Source of the DNA: Knoellia sinensis KCTC 19936
GTDB lineage: Bacteria > Actinomycetota > Actinomycetes > Actinomycetales > Dermatophilaceae
Length of the DNA stretch: 64,000 nt
Assembly (NCBI RefSeq): GCF_000768705.1
Contig: NZ_AVPJ01000001.1
Coordinates: 434,001-498,000 of the forward strand
Reading direction: 5' to 3'
Shown: piece after piece, positions 44,761 through 54,099 of the stretch
Numbering within the stretch: the stretch's first letter is position 1
How the letters are laid out: every line of letters begins with the position of its first letter
Program-made: the position numbers and the translations under genes
The notes under the pieces: model-generated
Databases searched by the model: none
What the model was told of the DNA's origin: nothing
Seen by the model: the letters and a program-made list of their open reading frames with translations, nothing else

Positions 44761-45384
44761 TCAGACGATGGAGCGGTCGGCGCTCCCCGGCCATGAGTGG
44801 ACTGTGACGTCGTCGGCGTCGATCGCAATCTCCGCAAGAGCACAGTTGGGCAGGAACGGTTGCGCCGCAAGGTCATTGCGCACGTTGCGTCCCATGCGAG
44901 GCAGCGCAAACGACATGACTCCCCCGTGGGTGAACACGAGCACCGTCTCGCCGCGGTGCTGGTCCGAGATCTCCTCAAGCGCGCCGCGATAGCGGGTCAG
45001 GACCGCCTGCCCACTCTCTCCTCCTGGGATGAACGTCCCGAGGTGGCCTGCCTTCCACGCCTCGAAGACTCCGAGCAGCTCAGGATCGTCGTGCTCACGT
45101 CCGGCGAGGGCCCCGACCGAGAACTCCTCGAGTCCAGCAACGACCCGGGACTCGACACCAAGGATCTCGGCCGCGAACACGCCGGACTCGACCGCGCGCT
45201 GAAGGTCACTGGTGTAGACGGCCGCGACGTTGCGACCGCGGAGCGACTCGGCAAGCTCGCGCACCTGGTCCTTGCCCTTGTCCGTGAGCCAGCCACCGTC
45301 ATCCGACAGCACCTTGGCGTGCGGGTAGTCGGCGTCGCCATGACGGGCGACGAGCAGGGTTGCAGGACAGTGCAGATCGCTCAC
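44761..45384 (-). CDS. Histidine phosphatase (phosphoglycerate-mutase-like) family protein
   Basis: 207 aa from GTG 45384. The catalytic LVARHGDADYPH (phospho-His), YTSDLQRAVESG, the Glu region and VFTHGGVMSFAL define the histidine phosphatase superfamily. A broad-specificity phosphatase is likely; the substrate is unknown. Convergent with nucS across a 39-base gap holding short inverted repeats. Confidence 0.88.
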   Translation of the reverse strand: MSDLHCPATLLVARHGDADYPHAKVLSDDGGWLTDKGKDQVRELAESLRGRNVAAVYTSDLQRAVESGVFAAEILGVESRVVAGLEEFSVGALAGREHDDPELLGVFEAWKAGHLGTFIPGGESGQAVLTRYRGALEEISDQHRGETVLVFTHGGVMSFALPRMGRNVRNDLAAQPFLPNCALAEIAIDADDVTVHSWPGSADRSIV

Positions 45385-45424
45385 CTCTCGACTCTAACCC
45401 CGGGAGCCCGAACCCCGACGTGGC

Positions 45425-46315
45425 CTATTTGAGCGTGCCCTGCGAGAGCGATCCCTGAAGCTGCCGCTGCGAGAAGATGTAGACCGCGAGGACCGGAACG
45501 ATCGTGATGACGACCGCAGCGAAGAGCTGACCGAAGTCCACGGCATACCCGGCTTGGGACGCGAAGCGAGCCATGCCCTGGGAGAGCACGTAGTTCTCCT
45601 CGTTGGTGTTGAGCGCGACCGGCAACAGGAACTGGTTCCACAGGCCCAGGAAGTTGAAGATCGCGATCGCGACGATGCCCGGACGCGCCATCGGCAGCAT
45701 GACCTGCGCAAAGGTGCGCCACTCCCCGGCGCCGTCGAGTTCGGCGGCCTCGGCGATCTCCTGCGGCAACCCGCGGAAGAACGGATAGAGGAAGAACACC
45801 GTGAACGGGAACGCGAACGCGACATAGGTCGCGATGAGGCCGGGCAGCGTGTTGAGGAGCCCGGTGTTCCGCAGGACGAAGAAGAGCGGCACGATCGCGA
45901 GGAAGACCGGGAAGGTCAGGCCGGCGAGGATCAGGTAGTAGACCAGACCACTGCCCGGGAACGGGTAGCGCGCGAGCGAGTAGGCAGCCATCGATCCCAG
46001 GATCATGACGAGCACGAGCGAGCACGTGACGACAATGACCGAGTTGAGCATGTAGCGACCGATGTTCGAGTCGTTCCACGCGCGGACATAGTTGTCGAAC
46101 TTCCACTCTTGGGGCAGCGCCAGGGGTGACGAGAAGATCTCTCCCGTCGTCTTCCACGAGGAGATGAAGACCCACACGAGCGGCAGGATGACGATGATCG
46201 ACCACAGGGTGAGGACGATGTGCGACACCACGGTGACGGTTCGGTCGGACGACGCCTTCGGCGAGGCGCTCATGCGGTCGACGGCGGGATCGGCGGTCTG
46301 GGTCGAGATGGCCAT
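45425..46315 (-). CDS. Carbohydrate ABC permease (MalG-type), NgcG-like
   Basis: 296 aa from ATG 46315, sharing one base with the upstream permease stop (TGATG). Six helices are predicted; the EAA loop is EAAELDGAGEWRTFAQVMLP near 190. SLSQGTLK at the C-terminus resembles NgcG/DasC-type permeases. Imports an amino sugar with the NgcE-type binding protein; the ATPase is not encoded here. Confidence 0.9.
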   Translation of the reverse strand: MAISTQTADPAVDRMSASPKASSDRTVTVVSHIVLTLWSIIVILPLVWVFISSWKTTGEIFSSPLALPQEWKFDNYVRAWNDSNIGRYMLNSVIVVTCSLVLVMILGSMAAYSLARYPFPGSGLVYYLILAGLTFPVFLAIVPLFFVLRNTGLLNTLPGLIATYVAFAFPFTVFFLYPFFRGLPQEIAEAAELDGAGEWRTFAQVMLPMARPGIVAIAIFNFLGLWNQFLLPVALNTNEENYVLSQGMARFASQAGYAVDFGQLFAAVVITIVPVLAVYIFSQRQLQGSLSQGTLK

Positions 46316-47298
46316 CAGGCTTCCTTCCCCCCGGAGAGGCGGTTGACGGCGAAGACGATCGCCGCGAAGAGCAGGGTCAGGAGGGCGAGCACGACGCCCA
46401 TGGCGCTGGCGAGACCGAACTGGCCCTGCTTGAAGGCCGTGTTGAACAGGTCCTGGGTCATGGTCAGGGTCGAGTTCTGCGGACCGCCGCTGGCGTTGAG
46501 GGCAGCCATGTAGACGAACGCGTCGAGGGCGAGAATGCCGAGATAGATGTATGCCGTCTGGATCGTCTCGCGCACCATCGGCAGGGTGACCATGAAGGTC
46601 ATCCGGAACCGGCCCGCGCCATCGACGCGGGCCGCGTCGTACAGCTCGGCGGGAATGCCCTTGATCGCCGCGATGAACAGGACCATGTAGAAGCCGACGA
46701 AGCCCCAGATGATGACGAACATCGTCACCGGCATGGCCGTGGAAACCTCGCCCAACCACGCGAAGGACTCGAACTGGTCGAGTCCGATTCCAGTGAGGGC
46801 GGCGTTGACGAGGCCGCTCGACGGGTCGAACATCTGCGACCAGATGAGGCCGATGACGATGGCGGGAATCGTGTAGGGGAAGAACGACACGATCCGGTAG
46901 AACGAGGAGCGCGACAGCCCACGGACAGCACCGGTGCTCGACCCGCCAACGGTGACCATCGTGGCCAGTGCGAGAGCCAGGATGATCGTCACGAGTGGCA
47001 CGACGAGGGCAAGCAAGAGGTTGTTGCGCACCGCTTTGAGGAAGATGTCGTCCTTGAGCAGTGCCGCGTAGTTGGACAGCCCCACGAACTCGAAGGTGTC
47101 GGTGAACCCGCTCCAGTTCGTGAGCGAGTAGACGAACGCCTGGACGAACGGCCACAGCACGAACACGGTGTAGAAGGCGAAGGGAAGGCCGAGCGTCACC
47201 AGGACGAACACGACTCGGGACAACGGCATTCGCCGACGTCGCCTCCGGGAAGGGAGGCCCGTCTCCGTCGACGGGGCCGTGGGGACGACTGCACTCAT
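46315..47298 (-). CDS. Carbohydrate ABC permease (MalF-type), NgcF-like
   Basis: 327 aa from ATG 47298. An Arg-rich N-terminus (SRRRRRRMPLSR) is followed by six helices and the EAA-type loop DAARVDGAGRFRMTFMVTLP near 225. Partner of the MalG-type permease in a CUT1 importer. An 18-bp hairpin separates it from the binding-protein gene upstream, probably lowering permease expression relative to the binding protein. Confidence 0.9.
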   Translation of the reverse strand: MSAVVPTAPSTETGLPSRRRRRRMPLSRVVFVLVTLGLPFAFYTVFVLWPFVQAFVYSLTNWSGFTDTFEFVGLSNYAALLKDDIFLKAVRNNLLLALVVPLVTIILALALATMVTVGGSSTGAVRGLSRSSFYRIVSFFPYTIPAIVIGLIWSQMFDPSSGLVNAALTGIGLDQFESFAWLGEVSTAMPVTMFVIIWGFVGFYMVLFIAAIKGIPAELYDAARVDGAGRFRMTFMVTLPMVRETIQTAYIYLGILALDAFVYMAALNASGGPQNSTLTMTQDLFNTAFKQGQFGLASAMGVVLALLTLLFAAIVFAVNRLSGGKEA

Positions 47299-47337
47299 GG
47301 ATGGAACCTAGCTCTGTTTCGGGCGACGCGGACAAGA

Positions 47338-47376
47338 GCGTGCCCGGTCCGGCTGCGACAGCCGGACCGGGCACGC
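47338..47376 (-). terminator. 18-bp attenuating hairpin between binding protein and permease genes
   Basis: The arms 47338-47355 and 47359-47376 are perfect inverse copies over 18 bp with the loop CGA. It begins six bases after the ngcE stop. On the minus strand it is followed by CTCTTGTCC, a weak T-rich run. Partial termination here would give more binding protein than permease, a common arrangement in sugar importers. Confidence 0.85.
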
Positions 47377-47381
47377 GGTGG

Positions 47382-48797
47382 TCACTTGACCTCGACCTTC
47401 TTGACCGACGAGTCGTTGGCGACCTTGTCGGTGATCTTCTGCAACTCCGAGGTGAGCCTGGCGGCGTCGAACTGGCCCGCGAGGAAGGCGTTCCACGGGA
47501 CGAGCATGTCCTGGTTCATCCCGTAGTTGTCGACGAACTTCCAGGTGAAGACGTCGTCTCCGGCGTCGGCCAGCAACTTGCTCTGGGACTGGAGCGCCGT
47601 GGAACCGAACCCGTCCGCGGGGACCGTGTCCTTGACGATCGTCGGAGCGAGTTTCGTCTTGGCGAAGTTGGTCGCCGCCTCCTTGGAGAGCATCGTCCGG
47701 AGCAGTTCCTTGCCGCCGGCAACGTTCTTGGCCTTGCTCGGCACGATGAAACCCTCACCGGCCGCAGAGTGCAGCGCCGTGTAGGGCATCTTCGACTGGG
47801 CGGTGACCGTCATCTCGGGGAAGCCGGTCATCTTGAAGTCGGCCTTGGTCTGGTCCTTCATCTCGTTCTCGATCCACGAGCCCGAGGGGTAGAGCAGTGC
47901 CTCCTGGCCGTTGCTCCACTGGGCCTGAGCCGCGGTGAACTGGGTGCCACCACCGCCGGGCTTCATGTAGCCGTTCTTGATGATCGTCTCGAGAGCCTTG
48001 AAGACGCCCTGCACCGCAGCGTGCGACCAGCAGTCCGGCTTCAGGTTCTCGAGCGCGAGGCGGACCTCGTCGCCACCCTCCTTGATCGCGGACCCGATCG
48101 CGAGCGTCTGGTAGTAGGTCGCGGCCTCCTTGCCCCAGAGCATGAGGAACTTGCCCTTGGCCTTGGCGTCGGCACCGAGCTTGATGGCCTCGTCCCACGT
48201 CTTCGGCGGGGTCCAGCCGTTGGCCTCGAAGAGCGAGGCGGAGTACCAGACGGCGTAGAGCGTCTGGACATAGTTGATCGCGACGAGCTTGCCGTCGATC
48301 GTGCCGGGCTCCTCGACGCCGGGGTAGAGCGTGTCCTTGATCGTCGTGCCCTCGAGGTTCTTGGCCTCGAACACGTCGTTGAGGTCCTCGAGCTGGTCGG
48401 CGATGGTGTTGATGCCGATCAGGTTGGCGCCCGAGTTGTCGATGAGGTCCGGCGGGTTGCCGCCCACGAACCGCGGTTGCAGTTCCTGGGCGATCTGGGT
48501 CGAAGGCTTGACCTCGACCGAGCTGCCCGCCTGCGTCTTCTCGACCACCCCGGCCGCAAAGGTCACGTAGTCGATGCCGTAGCCACCGTTGAAGATGACC
48601 GCCTCGACGGTCGACTTGTCCGCCATGCCGAACGGGTTCGTCTCGCTCGTGTTGCCCCCGGCGGTCGTGGTGGGGTCGTCGCTCGATCCGCCACCCGTCG
48701 CGCATCCCGCGAGGGCCAGCGCCGGAAGCGTGACACTCCCCGCCATCGCGAGCCGAAGGATCGAGCGCCGATCCACTGAATTGCCTCGAAGATCCAT
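47382..48797 (-). CDS. ngcE: N-acetylglucosamine/diacetylchitobiose-binding lipoprotein NgcE
   Basis: 471 aa from ATG 48797 (AAGGA upstream); a longer in-frame start at 48875 is less likely. The N-terminus VDRRSILRLAMAGSVTLPAL shows a Tat-like twin Arg and a lipobox ending LAGC. The mature protein has AVIFNGGYGIDYVTFAAG and QELQPRFVGGNPPDLIDNSG, hallmarks of the NgcE family for GlcNAc and chitobiose. The neighbouring permeases complete the importer. The substrate is inferred from family resemblance. The promoter is shared with the DUF5107 gene through a large palindrome. Confidence 0.78.
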   Translation of the reverse strand: MDLRGNSVDRRSILRLAMAGSVTLPALALAGCATGGGSSDDPTTTAGGNTSETNPFGMADKSTVEAVIFNGGYGIDYVTFAAGVVEKTQAGSSVEVKPSTQIAQELQPRFVGGNPPDLIDNSGANLIGINTIADQLEDLNDVFEAKNLEGTTIKDTLYPGVEEPGTIDGKLVAINYVQTLYAVWYSASLFEANGWTPPKTWDEAIKLGADAKAKGKFLMLWGKEAATYYQTLAIGSAIKEGGDEVRLALENLKPDCWSHAAVQGVFKALETIIKNGYMKPGGGGTQFTAAQAQWSNGQEALLYPSGSWIENEMKDQTKADFKMTGFPEMTVTAQSKMPYTALHSAAGEGFIVPSKAKNVAGGKELLRTMLSKEAATNFAKTKLAPTIVKDTVPADGFGSTALQSQSKLLADAGDDVFTWKFVDNYGMNQDMLVPWNAFLAGQFDAARLTSELQKITDKVANDSSVKKVEVK

Positions 48798-48886
48798 CCA
48801 GTCCTTCTTCCGGTCCCGGACGGCGTCGTTACCGCCCGCGTGGACGACACCCGCGCGGTGCCGCGACCTGCTCATCGTGCGTGCAC

Positions 48887-48924
48887 GTGATTGATTGTGT
48901 CAAGGACTTGACCCAACCAATCAC
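48887..48924. promoter_or_regulatory. 38-bp near-perfect palindrome in the divergent ngcE promoter
   Basis: The palindrome is centred on GA at 48905-48906: GTCAAG/CTTGAC inner arms, TTG/CAA, and outer GTGATTG/CAATCAC arms, with only two mismatched pairs. TTGACA on the minus strand (48898-48903) and TTGACC on the plus strand (48908-48913) look like -35 boxes for ngcE and the DUF5107 gene. It is almost certainly the operator for the sugar regulator. It is not the DasR consensus, so a ROK- or LacI-type factor is plausible. Confidence 0.75.
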
Positions 48925-48944
48925 TTTCGATCACGCTTCCGCGT

Positions 48945-50903
48945 GTGAATACATCACACGGCACGCTGCTCAGGTGTGGGACATTACCGCTCACGGGTGC
49001 GCTGCCGGGGGAACCCAGCCGACTTCCTCAGCTCGAGCCGGTGCGTCCGGCCGGAACGACCACGGTCTCCGAGGACGCCCCGGAGGACATGCGCGAACGC
49101 ATGGCCCGGGGTCGCCTGACGTCTCCGCTCCCCTATGCCGTGTTCAGTGACTACACGCGGGCCGACGACGAGGTGGCCCTGCCCGTCATCGAGCTCGACA
49201 ACGGTCTGGTCCGGGCACAGGTCCTCCCCTCACTCGGCGGGCGTGTGTGGTCCATGGTCGACCTCGCGAGCGGCCGTGAACTGCTGCACCAGAATCCACG
49301 GCTGCGTTGGGCCAACTTCGGCCTGACCGACGCGTGGTTCGCCGGAGGGATCGAGTGGAACCTCGGATCGACCGGTCACACGACCATGTCGAACCTGCCG
49401 ATGCACGCAGCGAGGCTCGACACCCCGCTCGGCACCGTCCTCCGGCTGTGGGAGTGGGAGCGCACCCGGGACCTCGTCCTCCAGATCGACCTGTGGCTCC
49501 GGGGCGCCCGCCTCATGGCCTCGACGAGGGTGATCAACCCCGACCCGGAGCCGAAGCCGCTGTACTACTGGACCAACATCGCCGTCCCAGAGACGCCGGA
49601 TACGCGGGTCCTCGTGCCGGCGACCACGGCGTGGCGCACCGACTACGGCGGCCGCCTGGAACGCGTGTCGGTCCCGTTCCCCGACGGACCGGCGGACGTC
49701 AGCGTCCCGAGTGCGAGCCGGTATGCCGCGGACTACTTCTTCGACGTCGGCGACCACCCCGGGCGCGTCGTCACCGCGGTCGAACCGGACGGTCGCGGTT
49801 TCGGCCAGACGTCGACCGATGCCCTGCGCGGGCGCAAACTCTTCCTGTGGGGCAGCGGGCCCGGAGGCAACCGCTGGCAGGACTGGCTCGGCGCACCCGG
49901 GAATCGCTACCTCGAGATCCAGGCCGGGGTCTGCACCACCCAGCTGGAACACGACGAACTCGGTGCGAACGCCACCATCTCGTGGACCGAGGCCTTTGGT
50001 GCCATCGAGCTCGACCCCGGACGTACAACCGCTGAGTATGCCGTCGCGTCCAGTTCCGCTCGCAATGCAGTCCTCGAGCAGTCACCACCGGAAAGGCTCG
50101 AGGCAGACCACGCCTACTGGCTCGCCCAGGTCGCGGACCGTGCGCCGGAGGAAGTCCTTCACACCGGTTCTGGGTGGGGACGGGTGGAGTTGGCGCTGCG
50201 TGGGGACGCGGCACCCAAGGGCCTCACCTTTCTTCAGGTCGACGATGACAGCGCGCCCTTGCGCCGACTGGTCGAGAACGACGATGCCGCCGGCCTCGCC
50301 ACGTTCTCGCCCGACCTGCCGACGCTGCCCCCCGTGTCGGAACGATGGGTCGACCGTTTCACCGAGATCTCGCGATCAGCCCCGGGATGGTGGGTCCACT
50401 ACGCCCTCGGCACGGCGCGCCACGTGCGCGAGGACGCGGAAGGTGCGCGGACGGCATACGAGAAGAGTCTTGAGATCCATCCCACGGCATGGGCGATGCG
50501 TGGGCTGGCGCTGCTCACCGACGACGCGGACACCAGAGCGAAGCTCTATGCCGAGGCCACGACCCTCGCACCCGAGGACCGGAGGCTGGCGACGGAGCGG
50601 CTCCTGGACCTTGCCCGCTCGGGGCGCCATCGGGAGGTGGTCGAGGTCATCGGCTCCCTCATTCCTGCGGTCAGGGAAGCGGGCCGCACGCGCATGATGC
50701 TGGCGAATGCGCTCACTGATCTGGGCGAACACGATGCCGCCCTCGAGGTCCTCGCCGACATCGAGGTACCCGACCTGGCCGAGGGCGATCGCACCCTGTC
50801 CGACCTCTGGGAGCGACTCCGCCCAGAAGTGCCGGTGCCGGCCCACCTCGACTTCCGGATGTCAGGCGAGGTGCCCGAGGTCATCGAGGGCAACGGCTCC
50901 TAG
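48945..50903 (+). CDS. DUF5107 domain protein with C-terminal TPR-like repeats
   Basis: 652 aa from GTG 48945 (a later in-frame GTG at 49041 is possible; neither has a good ribosome-binding site). The N-terminal ~400 residues are DUF5107, a beta-sandwich resembling aldose epimerase/galactose-mutarotase folds (GLVRAQVLPSLGGRVWSMVD, PLYYWTNIAVPET); the C-terminal ~230 residues are helical repeats (VHYALGTARHVREDAEGART). It probably binds or modifies sugar. Divergent from ngcE under one operator, so likely co-regulated with amino-sugar uptake. Confidence 0.8.
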   Translation: MNTSHGTLLRCGTLPLTGALPGEPSRLPQLEPVRPAGTTTVSEDAPEDMRERMARGRLTSPLPYAVFSDYTRADDEVALPVIELDNGLVRAQVLPSLGGRVWSMVDLASGRELLHQNPRLRWANFGLTDAWFAGGIEWNLGSTGHTTMSNLPMHAARLDTPLGTVLRLWEWERTRDLVLQIDLWLRGARLMASTRVINPDPEPKPLYYWTNIAVPETPDTRVLVPATTAWRTDYGGRLERVSVPFPDGPADVSVPSASRYAADYFFDVGDHPGRVVTAVEPDGRGFGQTSTDALRGRKLFLWGSGPGGNRWQDWLGAPGNRYLEIQAGVCTTQLEHDELGANATISWTEAFGAIELDPGRTTAEYAVASSSARNAVLEQSPPERLEADHAYWLAQVADRAPEEVLHTGSGWGRVELALRGDAAPKGLTFLQVDDDSAPLRRLVENDDAAGLATFSPDLPTLPPVSERWVDRFTEISRSAPGWWVHYALGTARHVREDAEGARTAYEKSLEIHPTAWAMRGLALLTDDADTRAKLYAEATTLAPEDRRLATERLLDLARSGRHREVVEVIGSLIPAVREAGRTRMMLANALTDLGEHDAALEVLADIEVPDLAEGDRTLSDLWERLRPEVPVPAHLDFRMSGEVPEVIEGNGS

Positions 50904-51887
50904 CGGCGTCTGTCCCCGGGCAAGACGTTCGACCTCGCCGACGGCCGCATCACCGAGTCGCCGGAGCTCCGTGCCGAGCGAACCCGCGATGTGCGGGGTG
51001 GTGAGGACGTTGGGCAAACGGAGCAGGGGTGAGCCAGCGGGCAGGGGCTCCGGCGCCGTGACGTCGAGAACGGCGTTGAGGCGTCCCGAGACGAGTTCAC
51101 GGGTGAGGGCGTCCTGGTCCACGAGCGAGCCTCGCGCCGTGTTGATCAGCGTGGCACCGTCGTGCATTGACGCCAGGAGCGCGTCGTCCACGAGGTGGTG
51201 TGTCTCGGGCAGTTCGGGAGCATGGACGGTCACGATGTCGCTCGTCACGCAGAGCTCCTCAAGGGTGACGAGCCGGGCTCCGAGGCGTGCCGCGCCCGGC
51301 TCGTCGAGGAAGGGGTCCGCGATGACGACCTCGAAGGCGAACGGCTGCACCAGCCCGCACACGAGTCGCCCGATTCGTGAGGCCCCGATGATGCCAACTC
51401 GCTTGCCGTAGTTGCCGATCGAGCGCCACTGAGTCACGTCGATGTTGGCGGGGTCGGCACGGTACGCGTCAGCCAGCGGCAGGACCGCCTTGCCGGAGAG
51501 GAGGATCGCGGCGAGGGTGTACTCGGCGACGGGAATGGCGTTGGCGTCGGCTGCCGAGGCCACCAGCACGCCCCGCTCCCAGACGGCGGGGGTGAGGTGG
51601 TGGCGCACCGACCCAGCGGCGTGCACGACCGCCTTCAAGTGAGGCGCGCGGTCGAGGGCGGCATCGTCGACAATCGGCGCGTCCCAGGACGTGATGAGCA
51701 CGTCGGTGCGCGCGAGCAGGCGGGTTGCGGCTTCGGACTCGAACTCCGTGAGCTCCTCCAGCGACAGGACCTCGGCGAGCCGCTCGAGACGGCCGAGGGC
51801 ATCGGTTGACAGAACCTGCTCACGCAGGCCCGTTCGCATGGCGAACGCGATCCTCGGCCGAGTGAGCGGGATCGGGGTGTCCGTCAT
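50862..51887 (-). CDS. D-isomer-specific 2-hydroxyacid dehydrogenase
   Basis: 341 aa from ATG 51887, overlapping the isomerase stop (ATGA). The NAD motif VGIIGASRIGRLV is slightly atypical (GxSxxG); the catalytic set includes Arg in LINTARGSLVD, Glu in VTAPEPLP and His in LTTPHIAGSLG. It reduces a 2-keto acid or oxidises a D-2-hydroxyacid, perhaps a sugar acid. Its 3' end overlaps the convergent DUF5107 gene by 42 bases. Confidence 0.9.
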   Translation of the reverse strand: MTDTPIPLTRPRIAFAMRTGLREQVLSTDALGRLERLAEVLSLEELTEFESEAATRLLARTDVLITSWDAPIVDDAALDRAPHLKAVVHAAGSVRHHLTPAVWERGVLVASAADANAIPVAEYTLAAILLSGKAVLPLADAYRADPANIDVTQWRSIGNYGKRVGIIGASRIGRLVCGLVQPFAFEVVIADPFLDEPGAARLGARLVTLEELCVTSDIVTVHAPELPETHHLVDDALLASMHDGATLINTARGSLVDQDALTRELVSGRLNAVLDVTAPEPLPAGSPLLRLPNVLTTPHIAGSLGTELRRLGDAAVGEVERLARGQTPLGAVALDDLGHLA

Positions 51888-52729
51888 GAGTGCCTCGTCG
51901 GCCGGTGCCCCGACAACCACTGCCCGGTGGCGGCGAGCGCCTCGGCGAGCTCGGGGATCCCTTCGAACCACGCCTTCTCCCACTCGAGGACGAGCGGGAG
52001 ACGCAGCTCGCGGTCGTCGAGGGCGTCGAGCACCTCACCCAGCGGGAGGATCCCGTGGCCCGTGAGGACCGGCTCGGCCCCCCGTTGACGCGCAGCGACG
52101 TCCTTGAGCTGCACGTGGGCGAGCCAGGGCTGGAGCACCGCAGCCGTAGCGGCCGGGTCCTCCCCCGCGATCCAGGGGTGCGCCGCGTCCCAGATGACTC
52201 CAACGGTCCGATCACCCACGCCCGCCCTGCGCAGGATGCGCTCGACGTCGACGGCCCGTGGATGGCTGTCGTGCGTCTCCATGAGGATCCTGGCGCCGAG
52301 TTCCTCAGCCGCCACTGCCGCACCGGCGATCCGCCGGCCCCCCCGGACATCGTCCTCCGGACCACCGTCGACGCCACCGGGGAAGACGCGCACGCCCCCT
52401 GCCCCGATCGCGGCTGCCAGGCGCAGGTGCTCGACGAGGTCACCGATCACGACGTCATCGTCGCCAGGCGCGCAGACCTTGACGTAGCTCGCCAGGGCGA
52501 GCACCTCGACGCCGGCGCGGCGACAGACGTCACCCACTGCCTCCGCGTCGTCGCTCGCCATCGACCTCGGCACCACCTCCCCTTCGCCCACTCGGAGCTC
52601 GACCGACGTACAGCCGTGCGCCACCACGGTGGCGAGGAAGTCGCGAAGGTGAGCACCCGGCATACCCAGGCTTGAGGCGCCCAGCGCGTCCCTCGGCCAG
52701 GTGTCCGGCACGACGGGAGGCTGGCTCAC
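51884..52729 (-). CDS. Sugar phosphate isomerase/epimerase (xylose-isomerase-like TIM barrel)
   Basis: 281 aa from GTG 52729. A TIM barrel of the AP-endonuclease-2 superfamily is indicated by the metal-binding ILMETHDSHP, VIWDAAHPWIAG, HVQLKDVAA and LVLEWEKAW. Such proteins isomerise or epimerise keto sugars, inositols or sugar acids. Coupled to the hydroxyacid dehydrogenase, it probably forms a catabolic pair for the sugar imported by the adjacent ABC system. Confidence 0.85.
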   Translation of the reverse strand: MSQPPVVPDTWPRDALGASSLGMPGAHLRDFLATVVAHGCTSVELRVGEGEVVPRSMASDDAEAVGDVCRRAGVEVLALASYVKVCAPGDDDVVIGDLVEHLRLAAAIGAGGVRVFPGGVDGGPEDDVRGGRRIAGAAVAAEELGARILMETHDSHPRAVDVERILRRAGVGDRTVGVIWDAAHPWIAGEDPAATAAVLQPWLAHVQLKDVAARQRGAEPVLTGHGILPLGEVLDALDDRELRLPLVLEWEKAWFEGIPELAEALAATGQWLSGHRPTRHS

Positions 52730-52812
52730 CCCGGCAGTCTCACACAGGGACGATGGGCAGTCCGGCCCTTAACCGTTCGACATCGCGCGTCCGCGACTGG
52801 TTGGCTGGCGGG

Positions 52813-54078
52813 GTGACCGACGATCTCACCCACGAGACGCTCGACCTCGACGACGAGAGCGATTCGAACACGGCGAGGCTCGACGCCTGGCTCGAAGCGG
52901 TCGTGCGGGGGTTCCACGTGAGCAGCCCCAACGACGAGTTCCGGACCAAGTGGCTCGCGTCCTCACGCGCCGATGGCAGCGTCGACGTCGGCGTGTGGGA
53001 GTCCGCCGACCTGCCGCTGGCGAGCGCGGTGCCAGTGGCGACGTTTGCCCACTTCGTCAAGACGCTGAATGCCGGTGCGGCCGTCATCCCGGCGTGGATG
53101 GTCACCGATGTCACCGTGGCGCCGACCCATCGCCGGCGCGGCATCATGCGGCGCCTCATGACGGAGAACCTCGAGAGCGCAGTCGCGCAGTCCATGCCCG
53201 TGGCGGTGCTCACGTCCTCGGAGGGGTCGATCTATCAGCGCTTCGGGTTCGGTCCCGCCACGCGGGTGGCGAAGGTGCGCGTCGACACCTCGGAGCGGTT
53301 CCGCCTGCGGGAGCGACCGAACGACGGCGGGCGCGTCGTCATGGTCGACCCCGCGACGTCCTGGCCGATACTGTCGGCGATCTTCGCGCGGGCACATGCC
53401 ACCACGCGCGGCAGCGTCGACCGTCCCGACTACTACGAAGCCGCACGGACTGGCTTCGACTGGGACGAGATGAGCGAGGACCGCAAGCAGCGGATCGCCG
53501 TGCGGGTGGGTCCGGACGGCGAGGCGGATGGCTACGTCGCCTACGTCGTCAAGGACGAGGACGCCGACGAGGCAGAAGTCCGCGACCTCGTGGCGACAAC
53601 CCCCACTGCCCACCTGGCCCTGTGGCAGTTCCTCGCCGACATCGACCTCACGCACGCCGTGCTGGCCACGGTGCCCGTTGTCGACCCTCTGGGCCACGCC
53701 CTCGTCGATCACCGTGTCCGCCACACGACGTCGATCGGGGACCACCTCTGGGTCAGGGTTCTTGACGTCCCAGTCGCGCTCGAAGCCCGGCCATGGTTCG
53801 CGGACGACCGGATCGTCCTGCGCGTCGTCGACGACCTCGGCCACGCGGACGGATCCTTCGCCATCGCTGCCGAGGGTGGTCGGGCCACGGTGACCCCGTC
53901 CAGGGAGGAGCCCGACGTCACCGTCGACGTCGAGACGTTGGGGACGCTCTACCTCGGCGACGTCGGGGTCGACACGATGGCCCGGGCAGGACGCATCGCG
54001 GGTACGCACGAAGCCCTGGCGCGGTTCGCCACCCTCGCCGACGGTGGACCGGCGCCCTACTGCAACACGGACTTCTGA
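52813..54078 (+). CDS. Eis-like GNAT-family N-acetyltransferase
   Basis: 421 aa from GTG 52813 (ATG 52753 is a longer alternative). Two GNAT-like domains are followed by a sterol-carrier-type C-terminal domain, the Eis layout. The acetyl-CoA loop is VTVAPTHRRRGIMRRLM near 95-112, the general-acid Tyr lies in EGSIYQRFGFG near 138, and the chain ends in TDF, matching Eis, where the terminal Phe carboxylate is the base. It acetylates amines such as aminoglycosides or peptides; the natural substrate is unknown. Confidence 0.9.
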   Translation: MTDDLTHETLDLDDESDSNTARLDAWLEAVVRGFHVSSPNDEFRTKWLASSRADGSVDVGVWESADLPLASAVPVATFAHFVKTLNAGAAVIPAWMVTDVTVAPTHRRRGIMRRLMTENLESAVAQSMPVAVLTSSEGSIYQRFGFGPATRVAKVRVDTSERFRLRERPNDGGRVVMVDPATSWPILSAIFARAHATTRGSVDRPDYYEAARTGFDWDEMSEDRKQRIAVRVGPDGEADGYVAYVVKDEDADEAEVRDLVATTPTAHLALWQFLADIDLTHAVLATVPVVDPLGHALVDHRVRHTTSIGDHLWVRVLDVPVALEARPWFADDRIVLRVVDDLGHADGSFAIAAEGGRATVTPSREEPDVTVDVETLGTLYLGDVGVDTMARAGRIAGTHEALARFATLADGGPAPYCNTDF

Positions 54079-54099
54079 CCGACCTACCGGGCCTCCGGG

